Shown here: one piece after another, positions 13,408-23,970 of the stretch
Layout: each line of letters opens with the position of its first letter
Numbering within the stretch: position 1 is the stretch's first letter
Translations under genes and position numbers: made by a program
The notes under the pieces: model-generated
The model's database searches: none
Told to the model about the DNA's origin: nothing
The model's input: the letters and a program-made list of their open reading frames with translations, nothing else
From: Allantophomopsis cytisporea
Taxonomy: Eukaryota > Ascomycota > Leotiomycetes > Phacidiales > Phacidiaceae
Assembly: GCA_024752435.1 (NCBI GenBank)
Contig: CP103021.1
Location: 186,001-250,000, forward strand
Direction: 5' to 3'
Length of the DNA: 64,000 nt

Positions 13408-14543
13408 CGGAGTAAATAATGTAGTTTTACTTCCCAGCGATCCATTCAAACATCTCCACCTCCACGCACCGACGACCACCTAGTTAAACCCGGCCAGCAC
13501 AGCCTGATGCGCGGCTGCTCTGGAATTGCTGCACATGAATAGAGAGAGCAGCCCAATCAGTCCAGTAATGGCGTCCGAGAACCCCCCCTCCCCCTCCTGC
13601 GTACTTACTACTGTGCTCCTCCGCTTTCCTTTTCACACCTTTCCTCTCTTGTGAGTCGTGATTTAATGTAAGTACGGAGTGTTGTATCCTCCTCCCTCCT
13701 GCCTAGATCCATGAGATTCTAGTACGCGTTTGAAAAGGTTTGGAGAAAGGATGAACATCCATACATACCGATAAATCCGAGTTCAGTGGAGGGGCCAAGT
13801 CAGTTTAGTGAGGATTATTCATAGATGTGTTCATCCATGGAAAAGAGGACTAGATCATGAAGTATGTAGAACAAGTACTCCGTGAGGAAGACCACATCAA
13901 ATAATTAGCTAGATTTGATATCGTTGAAGAGACATCTGTTACTGTCTTTCGAGAATATTCACGAGACAGAACTTTCGTTTATGGCGTAGACTGAGTGAGA
14001 GCAGCGTCCAGACTCACCCTGTCCTTACTACAACTTAGTCCATTCACAGTACATGCTCATGCTCGGCCTATCACTATCATCGTGCACACAACCACAACTC
14101 TGACACTTTCTCACTCACACTCACACGCACACTCTCACACTCACAGTCACACTTCTTACACAAACAGAATGCACCAGTTCCATTCACGACCGACAACACC
14201 AACACCCCCAACACCAACACTAACTCAACTTTCAATTCGATTTCGAACTCAACGCAACTCAACTCACTCCACTCCCACTCACTTGCTCTGACACTCTTCA
14301 CGGCCTCGTGTTGACCCACTCACTCATTCAAATCACTAGGTTCACTCTCAACACCACCGCCCATAATAACAGAATACTTTCTCTCTCGAAAGCTTCTGAA
14401 AGGACACCACCGCCCAAAGTGCCTCTCCACCACCAGCTGATCGTAGGCGTGACTGAACCACTTACTCACTTACTCACACTGCCACTTTGAAGTGACTGGA
14501 CTGGCTCTTGGGTAAGTACATGTCAAAAGTCGCGCCTATGCTC

Positions 14544-14568
14544 ACCCCTCCCCTCCCCTCCCCTCCCA
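14544..14568. repeat. (CCCCT)n microsatellite
   Basis: Head-to-tail CCCCT/CCCTC units, about 25 bases. Confidence 0.9.
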
Positions 14569-14753
14569 GTGACGAGACAGCACAAAAGTTGTGACACTAC
14601 TGAAAACCGCGAAAATACCTCTGATTATGTATGTATTTGCAATTGTACGCGGAATACGGAACTTCAGCGTACTGTACGTATCACTAGCTCTAGAAAAGGG
14701 ACTGGCGACCAGCAATTGCCACCCCTGCACCCAACCCCTCCCCAGTCCCCAGT

Positions 14754-14792
14754 TTGCGAGTTGCGAGTTGCGAGTTGCGAGTTGCGAGTTTT
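14754..14792. repeat. GCGAGTT heptamer, five copies
   Basis: Five perfect consecutive seven-base units. Confidence 0.95.
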
Positions 14793-14937
14793 TGCCCACG
14801 CACGCACGCTCGCTCGCTCGTTCGTCTGCAGCGGCGGTGGTGGTGCTGGGCTGGACAAGCACGGAGCCAAGGCCAAGTGGGAATTCCTTGGGTGGTGAGT
14901 AAATAAGTGACCATTCTTTTTCTTCCGCCCATTTCCT

Positions 14938-14961
14938 CGGGATGGGATGGGATGGGATGGG
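14938..14961. repeat. (GGGAT)n microsatellite
   Basis: Consecutive GGGAT units. Confidence 0.9.
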
Positions 14962-16314
14962 GGCGAGCGAGCAAGCATGGTGTATCGTGTCCTGCCTGGG
15001 CGCGCGCGGGCTGTGACCGGAGACGGAACTTTGACGACTTGGAGCAAAGAAGATCAGCCTCTCCACTGCCTGCATGCTACATCACATCTCTCAATACGCC
15101 AGCTAACTAGCAAGCAAAGCACTCACAAAGTCACTCACACGCACGACACACACACACACTTCTTCTTCTCTTACTTGCGTGGGTTCTGACTCTGGTTGAA
15201 GAAGATATGGGGTGCGTGCGTACACCTTGGGTTGTATGTTGTGTGCTATGTGCTGTATATGCTGCGTATTCATGTGTCTGTGATGAGTGAGGGAGTGAGG
15301 GAGTGAGGGAGTGAGAGTGCGAGCGTGTGCGCGAGAGAGATGGAGTGTGTGTGTCTAGAAGCAAAACCAAGCCAAACCCAAGCAGTACCAGTTCAAGCCA
15401 ATCCCAAACCAGAGCAATTTACATTTTTGGCACTTTTCATCATCCCATCATCCCATCATCACATCGCCATATGTGCTTGGAGGTTAGGCCAGTCAATTAT
15501 AGTGGTACATTATTTTACGTATGAGCGAGCACGAGGATGGGATGAGAGATGAATAATATTTAATATAAGGCAGATAAGGATGGAAAAGGCTAAATATGTG
15601 AACCTGATGGAAAGGGGAGGGGATCTTGATCTTGACATTCTAGATCAATAGATAGACAGACAGGACCACTCGGAGGACGGAGGAAGGAAAGTTGAATGAT
15701 GAGAGTGCGTAGTACAGTACGTACTGCGTAGGGGGTTGAAAGGCAACCGAATGAGCTATCCATATGAGATGAGTTGAATTGGATAGAAGATTCATTCACC
15801 TTGTGGATGGAGAGGATGGACGATGGACGATGGACGATGGACGATGGATACTCACTCTCTCTTCCCAGTTGTCCATAATACATACATAGCATGAATACCG
15901 TATCAATCATTCAATCATTCAATCAAATAAATCATCACCACTGACACTCCAATATTCTTACAATGGGCTAGCCATACACACACCACACCACACACGTTTC
16001 CGGGTATAGACCAACCACACCGGTCCGATAAATCCACCACCCTGCCAGCCAACTCTCAGCAAACGCTCAACACCACCGGCTACTGGGTAGGTTATTCATC
16101 ATATACGACGTGACTATTCACATGACCTTCTCCTATTATAGCTACCCTCCACCACTCACGACTACTATCATGGTACACCCTCACAACCCACCACATAGAA
16201 GAGGATAGACCGAGATCCATTATTATTCCAACCCACGACAACCCTTCCCTTGTCTTGTGTCGTGTCGAATGCTTCTCACTCTCTTTGATGTTTATTTTTT
16301 GGTTTTGGTTTTTA

Positions 16315-16345
16315 TTTATATTTATATTTATATTTATATTTATAT
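16315..16345. repeat. (TTTATA)n hexamer run
   Basis: Five consecutive TTTATA units inside a T-rich stretch. Confidence 0.9.
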
Positions 16346-16659
16346 GTTTATCTATTTTTTAACACCCTTTTACCCTTTTACCTGGGTATTTTTAATTCAA
16401 TACTGTACTTACTCTACGACACTATGATTCATAGTCACTAATTCACACTCCATATTCTACCTTACTCCATTCATTCATACTCCATACGCCAGTCTAAATG
16501 ATCCATACTTTCATCTAGATACTTCATCAGACCGTTATCATACCATACCCCATACGGTAGTATACTTACCTTATATACTTCCCTTACAATCATACTCTAC
16601 ATACTCCTTCATACCTTTGACCATCCAAATTCCATAGTTCACAATCATACCCTCACACT

Positions 16660-16765
16660 GACACTCACTTACTCACTCACTCTCACTCACACTCACACTC
16701 ACACTTACACTCTTAAAATACACTCTTACACTCATACACTCACACTCACACTCATTCAACCCTTC
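16660..16765. repeat. ACTCAC / ACACTC imperfect simple repeat
   Basis: Degenerate CACTCA-type repeats interrupted near 16710. Similar runs occur at 14100-14155. Confidence 0.8.
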
Positions 16766-17485
16766 ACTCTACTCTCCTCACACTCTCGAACATCCATCTC
16801 GTGCTGCGGACCTTGTCTGCTTCTGCAAAATGCTTTGCTTGATCCTCTCTACCTACGCTAGCGTCTGCCTAACCTGATTTGGTTCTTTCATCATAATTCC
16901 TTAGTTTCTGCCGTAGCTTTCATTCACACGCCTTACGCGAGCCTTTTGACATCGAAACGGAATATCGAGACACTTTCATAATTGCCGTACCTGCTGCTGC
17001 TACTACTACTACTACTCAACTCACACCCATACCTCCACCACCACATACAAAACTCTCAAAGACCTTTCTTTCAAAAATATATTTCTAAAAGCACCCAGTC
17101 CACGATCCTCGATTGCCTTAAGAAGAAGAAGAGAAAAAAAAGGACTCACCGAATTCCAAACTCACCGAGCACTTCTGCAACGTTCCTATTGCCCTTCCTT
17201 TTCAGTACCTGGATACTATATCACTGGTGCTTCCAAGACTGTAATGGCCTTGCAATGAAGTATAGAAGTCGTCAGAACAACACCCATTCTTCCACCGACA
17301 CCTTTTCAAACGCCCTCGACGACTTTTTCTTATTGTGAGAGACTTACATACAAGTAGTCTTGGTCAATAGAAAATTAATTCCTTAACCCGCTCAACATCT
17401 GCTGTCCTCACAGATATCTATAACGTCCATACGCATACGCATACACATACACATAAACCCACCTTGCTACAAACATTTGGTCTCC

Positions 17486-19464
17486 ATGCATCGAGTTATT
17501 GCAGCTCCTCAGCTCCCCAACTTCTATCCGACTCCTCAAAGCCTACCACCCTTCTTCAACGACTTCGTCGATCGAAAGTCACATCCAAGTTACGGTTCGG
17601 CACCTTGGACTGAGCTTTCGGGTTTGAGTTACAAGGCGCCCAGCACGAGAAACGGACTCAAGACTCCCCCAGCAGACGACATGAACAGCACTGCTCTACA
17701 ACACTATGCCTCGCAAAATACTCCGTATGGCAGCTATTCTGCAACAGCAGCGGTCACGAGAGCATACAATGCTGTAAACAGTTATTCGAGACCTCAAGTC
17801 GCCGCCCCGAGCCACTACTATGAATCGTCGACGAACTCGAGCTCTCGTCTTGGAGCACATAGTCCACAAGAATCGAATACAAGCTTGGCCCCTCCAGAGG
17901 GATTGGCCCGGAGGAAGAGTTCAACCAGCAATGCCATCCAGCCAAACCTTCAAATCCCTAGAACCGTCAACAACAGCGGTGGAAGTTTAGCACAATTCGC
18001 AGCGCAGGTCAGTACAAACATCACCCACTGGAAATTTAGATCTTATAGTTGGTGCGGATTTTCTGACTATTTTACAGCTTACCTGCTTGTTTTGGTTCGA
18101 ATCTCCAAAGGTACTCGAAATAGCCGAAAACTTTACGGAGGCAATGCAGCACACGACCGTTCAACGACTTACGAGAGATGCGATGCCAGTTACGGGATTT
18201 ACGAAATGGGTGGTTACGATTTTGTCAACCACACAGGTTACTCAGGAGGTTATTTTGTTGGCATTGTTGTTCATCTACCGTTTGAAGAAGAATACGCCTG
18301 CAGTAGACGGAAAATCGGGCAGTGAATATAGACTCTTGACGGTGGCATTGATGCTTGGAAATAAGTGTAAGTATTTTGGATGTCATCTTGAGAGATAATA
18401 CTGACGGCAGGGTAGTCCTCGACGATAATACCTATACGAACAAGACTTGGGCCGAGGTGTCAGGAATCGCATGTGGAGAAATCCATGTGATGGAAGTCGA
18501 ATTCTTGAGCAACATGAGATATAGTCTTCTGGCAACAGAGAAACAATGGAGGGAATGGCATGTGAAGCTTGGCAACTTTGCAAGATATTTCGACAAGGCC
18601 TCGAAAGCACAAGCGCATCCTACATTACCTTCACCTCCTGCATCGATGGAGTCGTCTCCACCACATACGTCCACACAATACAACTCGACTCCTTATAATT
18701 ACAACTCGAATTTCCCGCACCCAAGCTCTCAGAGTTTTAACTCAAGTCTTCCACCTTTGCCTGCGTTGGAAGGGCAGATTTATTCCCGAAAGAGAAGTCA
18801 CGACGAAAATGCAGAGGAGCCATCAGCAAAGCGAATTGCTCGACCAACGACAGCACAACTGATCAGTCAGTCTATGCCCGCAAATCAAGCAAACCTTCCA
18901 CGTTTACCAGTCCCGAACCTTTCTATTTCGACTGGTCAGCCATCGAATTACTCGTCTCCAGCACCGTATTCATCACAAACTGGTCCAGTTCTTCCACCGC
19001 TTGGAGGAAGTCGATCTTTGACTTCCGTGTACCCATCAACACCAACATGGCCACCAACTTCGTCTCTCTTGACCCCATCCGGCCCACCATCGGCATCTAC
19101 CCTCCCGCGATCGAATTTCGGTACCCCATCACGACGACACAGCCCACGAACAATCCACGACCTACAGAATGGATCATCTCCAATCTCTGCAAACTTCCCA
19201 CCGCACATCCAGAACAATTACTCCCCATCTTTCTTCCTCCAGCAACGACTTTCCCCATACCGGCCCGTTCGAAATGTAAATACTCTTCTCGCCCCACCGC
19301 CTTCATCCTCCATGCATAATTACCATCTCCCCCTCGAGCAAATGCATTACCAGCCCCTGGGTAAGCGAAACGATTACCGCCCGGGCATTGTACCCGATTA
19401 CCAAGCTCAACCTGGGTCTTACAATCCATACGCCAATCTGCCTCAACCAAACTTCCACAGCTGA
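17486..19464 (+). CDS. Pcl/Pho80-type cyclin (Clg1-like)
   Basis: Three exons: 17486-18007, 18078-18366 and 18416-19464, coding for 619 residues. The second joint restores Phe in NKFLDDNTYTNKTWAEVSG. Residues about 175-330 form the cyclin box of the PHO80 subfamily: VTGFTKWVVTIL, LALLFIYRLKK, SEYRLLTVALMLGNKF, IHVMEVEFLSNMRYSL. The N- and C-terminal arms are long, rich in Ser, Pro, Tyr and Asn, and probably disordered and phosphorylated. Cyclins of this class bind Pho85-type kinases and act in nutrient, polarity and morphogenesis control; the exact kinase here is unknown. The start is the ATG at 17486; an in-frame TTG lies nine bases upstream and is not used here. It stands alone downstream of 13.8 kb without genes, which suggests complex transcriptional control. 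Confidence 0.9.
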
Positions 19465-19899
19465 GGGCTTTTCGGATGAGGTCAACGGACTATGAGGCAC
19501 ATGAACGGATTCGTAATTCTATGAACAAAATTCCTCTTCTTATTAGGCGGCTTGGGGGGACTCTGATATTCCCTATTCACTTCAGGAATTAAAAAGAACA
19601 CTCGGGTACAGGGTTAAGTTCTTTGGTTCTTAGCCTTGACTTCTCACCTTCTCCCTTTCGATGTTATGATTAAACAAGTCCGTTTTTTTATTGTTTTTCT
19701 TTTTCGTTCAAGGCAACTTCACTTTCGTTATAGAAGGATTCAACACACCAGCATATGCATATCCAGGATCGGAGTCTTATTTTTGTTTCGTTTTTGTCTT
19801 CTTGTTTTTATTCTTCAGGAGCGTATGACGTACGCTGGGTTTGGCATGGGCAAGGGAGGGGGGGCATTACGAGGCGCTTTTCTGCTATTTTTGGATTTT

Positions 19900-19933
<34 letters not shown>

Positions 19934-21254
19934 TTTCTCTGGGGCGGACAGCAAAGGGCAAAATCCGACTTTGGAGTACGTCTCCGGGTTTGGAATTCTT
20001 GTTACTTTAGGTCTTGGAATCACTTGAAGGATTAAATGGCCTTCGGGGAGGTTTCGGGGCTTTTTGGCTGGTTCTTTCCTGTGTGTTTTATATTATTGAT
20101 GCGATGATGTTTGCTTTTCTTTGGAGGAGGGGAAGGGATGACCTCTGTGATGAGTCTTACGGGAGGCAGATTGAAGAGTGGGTTGGGATGTGGGATGAAG
20201 TTGAGGTGGAGGAGTGGAGGGGTGGAAGGGATGATACCCGATGAGTGTGTAGTTTGTAGAAATTGAGAGTTGAACTGCCTTTTGGATTATTATTTTGTTG
20301 TGATTTCGTGATTTCGTGATCTTGTGGGATACCAGACTTGATTTGATGCCTGATTTATACTGGCATAGTATGAGTGGAGGGTATAGAAGTTGCTTCTGAA
20401 CTACTTGCTTCCAGCGTGCTCACCAGCCGTCTAGTCATGGCTATGTTGTGCTTTACAACCCAACGGCAAGTCCCATGCGCAATTGAGGACATAATTGTAC
20501 TTGTCTTCGTTGCTTTCCTCGTCATCATCGACTCACCGTCATCATCCTGTTGGGTACGTGGGTTGGTACAAGGATTGGTAGGTGGGCTATGAGCACTTTG
20601 TCTGGAGCAGGCATGTAGTATGAGAAGTAGAACACTGCGACTGTGCTGAGAGAGTCCGGGGAATGAGGCTGGTTTATGTATACTTTTGGATAGGGGGTGA
20701 TTGGATGGATGGATGATTTTAGAGGGGGGGGGGGATGGGATAGGCTTCGTTGGTGGGGAAAGTTTGTGATGGGATGTAATGAGGGGTGATGATGAGAGAT
20801 TGAGAGATGAAGAGGATGAAGTAGATGTAGGAGGATGCTGAGCATACAGCATGACAACCTTTCTTGTTGAACGTATAATCATCTTGCTCTATGTTGAGGT
20901 GCGCGACCTGGTTTATATAGTATTTAGACTACTAAGTGTGAATGTCGAGTCGAGAGAGGAAAGTGATGGGACTGGGGCAACGATGAGGCCAATACGGCTC
21001 GAAATGAGCAGAGCAGCCAAGATGCTAGATACCTTTGAACCGACTACTGACCTATATTCAGTATCTATAGTTACATTGATTCTTCAAATTCAAATAGACC
21101 ACCCATTCGTTTCGGTTCCCACACGGCTCGAGATACTTGCGTAGATGACATGGCTACACTTGATCGAGTCCTACGTAATGAGAATAAGACTCTCAAGTGC
21201 TTGTACGCCTTCAAAGGCTTTATTTACAATATAAACCACCTGAATAGATCGTTG
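19465..21254. other. Cyclin 3' flank and intergenic DNA
   Basis: Contains a 29-base poly-T run (19902-19930) and G/T-rich sequence likely to include the cyclin 3' UTR. An ATG-started 97-codon frame at 20851-21144 has a hydrophobic start but no other support. Confidence 0.5.
19902..19930. repeat. Poly-T tract, 29 bases
   Basis: Uninterrupted T run about 440 bases after the cyclin stop codon. Length may vary between clones or strains. Confidence 0.95.
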
Positions 21255-21347
21255 GTCGTGTGATCAATATATAGCAAGATACAAGACACCTTTATTACTT
21301 GTTGTAAAAGTGATCGGACTTGCTGAGTGACTTTCGAATTCCAAGTA

Positions 21348-21354
21348 TAAAAAA
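21348..21354 (+). promoter_or_regulatory. TATA element of copy 1
   Basis: TATAAAA in AAGTATAAAAAACTG, aligned with the TATA of copy 2. Confidence 0.55.
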
Positions 21355-21413
21355 CTGATTCGTGCTCCTGAGCTGATTGGCTCTTCTCAGTCTTTAAGAA
21401 ACATCAAATAAAG

Positions 21414-21552
21414 TTGCATTCTCCGCGCATATACGAATAACTGCGCTGAATGCATTGTTGCTTTTCTTGCCGCCCTCGCCATCGTTTTGTCTCTTGTCAT
21501 CATCCATGTCTTCTCCATGGTTTGCGCTATTGAGCTAATCGATTCGATGTGA
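21414..21552 (+). pseudogene. Broken copy of the 47-residue membrane microprotein gene
   Basis: Aligns with the intact ORF at 21786-21929. The start region ATATG of copy 2 reads ATAAAGTTG here, so the ATG is gone and a TAA lies just upstream in frame. The remaining frame still reads a hydrophobic helix (VAFLAALAIVLSLVIIHVFS) and stops at TGA 21550-21552. Retained hydrophobicity after loss of the start suggests recent decay or an unrecognised start or upstream exon. Confidence 0.6.
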
Positions 21553-21719
21553 ACGCGAATGACTCTGCTGTCTTAGTATTCTTCGATGAGAAAAGTGTCT
21601 CAAGCCATGATACTGAACCCTCGTTTATATAGTATGATCAATTTATAGCAAGATACAAAGCGCCTTTTCTATTTGGCACCCAAGTGATCGGACTTGCTGC
21701 GTGGCTTGCAGATCTCAAG

Positions 21720-21726
21720 TATAAAA
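21720..21726 (+). promoter_or_regulatory. TATA element of copy 2
   Basis: TATAAAA, 60 bases before the ATG at 21786, in the context CTCAAGTATAAAAGTGC. Confidence 0.6.
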
Positions 21727-21785
21727 GTGCTTCGTGCTCCTGAGATGATTGACTCTTCAGATCCTGAACAAGGTCGGATACAAAT

Positions 21786-21929
21786 ATGTCATTTTCCCAA
21801 ATGCAAATGGCTGCTGAACATATGGCCTTCCTTGTTGCGGTTCTCATAATCGTTGCGGACTTCGTCATCGTTGGGCTCTTCCTCATCATCCATGTCTTCA
21901 CGGTTTCCACTATTGAGCGAGTCGACTAG
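21786..21929 (+). CDS. Putative 47-residue single-pass membrane microprotein
   Basis: An intact ATG-to-TAG frame of 47 residues. A short polar start (MSFSQMQMAAEH) precedes about 24 hydrophobic residues (FLVAVLIIVADF then VIVGLFLIIHVF) and a charged tail ending IERVD. A TATAAAA box lies 60 bases upstream. The same frame and TATA exist in decayed form one repeat unit upstream, so the hydrophobic frame has a homologue. Residue pattern and promoter resemble the units at 57.6-60.6 kb. I recognise no family. It could be a small secreted or membrane peptide, or chance; no intron is required. Confidence 0.45.
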   Translation: MSFSQMQMAAEHMAFLVAVLIIVADFVIVGLFLIIHVFTVSTIERVD

Positions 21930-22270
21930 ATGTGAACGCGAACCATTCTGCTCTTAAAGGATGTGACACGTTTTGATACGGAATATTTCTCAAACCGTGA
22001 TACAATAACTCCGTTTGTATGATATGTTACCTCACATATCATGCGTATAACTGGATATCCACCACCAGAACTCTGAAAAGAGCATCCAACCCAGCTATAC
22101 GATCTCCATGCATTTCACAACTTACCAGCAAGCATATAAATCACCAAGCAATCACCTCACCAATCCATCCACACAATGCAGCACCAATCATAACAATCAT
22201 GGAAATTTTATTCACAGTCTATATATACACCACGCAATGCCGCTGAAACCCAAAAGTGAACCCCCCATAC

Positions 22271-23970
22271 CTACAATCTAGTTCTAACATCACCCCTCCA
22301 TCCAGCCTCAGCCGCAATCATCTCAGCAGCCTTCTCACCAATAGCCAACACAGTCAACATAGGGTTGATAGTAGGCATGACAGGGAAGACACCAGCATCA
22401 GCAATTCTCAAGCCCTTAAGGCCCTTGACTCTAAGCTTAGGATCCACGACAGCGAACTCGTCCTTCTGCACGTCACCCATCTTCGTGGTACCGGCAGGGT
22501 GGTAGACAGTGTGAGCCACACGGCGACCGTACTCGGAAAGCTCCTCGTCAGTCTGGACCTTAGGGCCAGGAGCAACCTCCTTGAGGATCCAGTCCTTGAA
22601 CGGCGCCTGCTTGGCGACCTCACGGGCAGCCTTGAGTCCAGCGACGATGGTGGCGGCGTCGTAGCCCTCTGGGTCGGTGAAGTACCGGAAATCGAGCGCG
22701 GGCTTGATGGCTGGGTCAGCGGATGTGAGGTAGAGACGACCGCGGGAGCGGGGGCGTGGGATGTTGGGGGTCATGCAGAAGGCGTTGATAGGCGCCTCGT
22801 AGCCCAATCTTGTGGTGTTGAGGCAGAATGGGATCTGGTAGCAGTGCATCATCAGATCGGCGACAACGCCGTCGTCGACACCCGTCTCGGCTGCGCGCTT
22901 GGACTTGATCTCGCGGCGGAGGAAGATTCCTGCGTCAGAATCCATGGTGGTTTGTGGTGGCACTGGGGCGTTGAGCTCCCACATGATGATGGATTCTGGG
23001 TGGTCAATGAGGTTCTCGCCTACTCCTGGGAGGTCCTTGACAACTGGGATGTTCAGGGCCTCGAGTTGTGCCTTTGGTCCCAGACCGGACAACAGCATCA
23101 AACGTGGAGTGTCGACTGCGCCGGCGCAGAGGATGGTCTCAACCTTGGGGGTGAGAGTGAGTGGAGTTCCGTCCTGGAGGAGGACGTTCACGCCCTTGAC
23201 TACGTCGCCAGATACATTGATCTTGGAGACCCAGGCGTTCGTGAGGATGGTGAGGTTAGGACGCTTCTCCTCGCCGCGGAGGAATGGGTGGATGTAGGCC
23301 ACAGATGCGGAAGAGCGCTTACCGTCATCTGGGTTGTAGGCTACGGAGAAGAAACCGACACCCTGCTCGAGGTTGCCTGTCTCCTTGATTGTCTTGTTGA
23401 AGTCGTGGATGACTGGGATATCGAGAGCTGTAGAGCATGACTCGATCCAGTCCTTGCAAACTTGGTTGCGATGTCTTGGGTGCACTGGCTGCACAGTGTT
23501 GCGCAAATTGTCCAATACGCGCATGAACTCCTTGAAGGACCAGCCGTCACAGCCTAGCGATTGCCAGACCTTGGCATCATATTCGAAGGGACGGAAGGAG
23601 ATGAGGGTGTTGTGGGAGGAGCAGCCTCCAAGAACCTTTGCGCGGGAATGTCTAATGTGGGAGTTGCCTAGAACACAGAATCAGCATGAATGGTATGACA
23701 TTTTGGAATGGCTGGGGAAAACTTACCCATTGGCTGCTCAACGGTTCCATAGTCGTAATCGAGATCTCCTCCGAGGAGAGTCAACCATTCTTTCAGGTTG
23801 AGAACTCGGTCGTCGTTGAAATCGCTGGGTCCAGCTTCAATGAGAAGAACCTTTTTGTTTGGGAGGTAGTCGGTCAATCGGCTGGCAATGACACAGCCAG
23901 CTGTGCCTCCTCCAACAATCACATAGTCGAAGTCGTTGACTTGTGAAGGAGAAAGAATGGGAGTGGTCAT
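22271..23970 (-). CDS. Choline oxidase-like GMC flavoprotein
   Basis: Two exons: 23970-23727 and 23667-22271 (intron 59 nt), 546 residues. The N-terminus has the Rossmann FAD motif ([18 protein letters not shown], then LIEAGP). [16 protein letters not shown] contains the His that in bacterial choline oxidase links FAD covalently. GEHL-type DHPES matches the region holding catalytic His310/Glu312 of the Arthrobacter enzyme. The C-terminal part has [12 protein letters not shown] and [15 protein letters not shown], holding the active-site His and Asn. Overall similarity to choline oxidase is high throughout. The expected reaction is choline to betaine aldehyde to glycine betaine with H2O2. It diverges from the betaine aldehyde dehydrogenase gene, which supports this role. 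The C-terminus is RTRL, a weak PTS1-like end at best. Confidence 0.92.

Larger units (their letters stand above)
10281..13950. other. Gene desert, middle part, microsatellite-rich
   Basis: No supported gene. Holds the GCCTGCCA octamer array (10303-10351), a GATT/GATG run with GCTTGCCT units (13290-13407), AGTGAAGA and GAAGGCTGAAG-type short repeats near 10780-10815, and TACTCCGTA at 12318. Confidence 0.55.
13951..17485 (+). other. Pyrimidine-rich upstream region / probable long leader of the cyclin gene
   Basis: Strongly CT/CA-rich on the plus strand, with many ACTCAC, CCCCT and TTTATA runs and a CTGCTGCTGCTACTACTACTACT stretch just after 16990. Long CT-rich tracts often lie in promoters and 5' leaders of regulated fungal genes. 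Several short upstream ATG frames occur. A long 5' UTR is inferred, not shown. Confidence 0.4.
21255..22027 (+). repeat. Tandem duplication, two diverged units of about 374 bp
   Basis: TGATCAATnTATAGCAAGATACAA begins each copy (21261 and 21635). Further matches run in order: GTGATCGGACTTGCTG, AAGTATAAAA, CGTGCTCCTGAG, TCATCATCCATGTCTTC and GATGTGAACGCGAA. Each unit has a TATA element and one very short hydrophobic ORF. Copy 2 has the intact frame. Confidence 0.9.

Noticed and set aside
10300..16800. CRISPR-like look of spaced short repeats
   Set aside because: Units are plain microsatellites without conserved repeat-spacer structure, and the genome is eukaryotic.
20851..21144. 97-codon ATG frame after the cyclin
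   Set aside because: Hydrophobic start is intriguing but there is no TATA, repeat partner or family support.
22256..23440. 394-codon plus-strand frame opposite the choline oxidase
   Set aside because: Shadow of the minus-strand GMC gene, whose FAD and catalytic motifs are clear.
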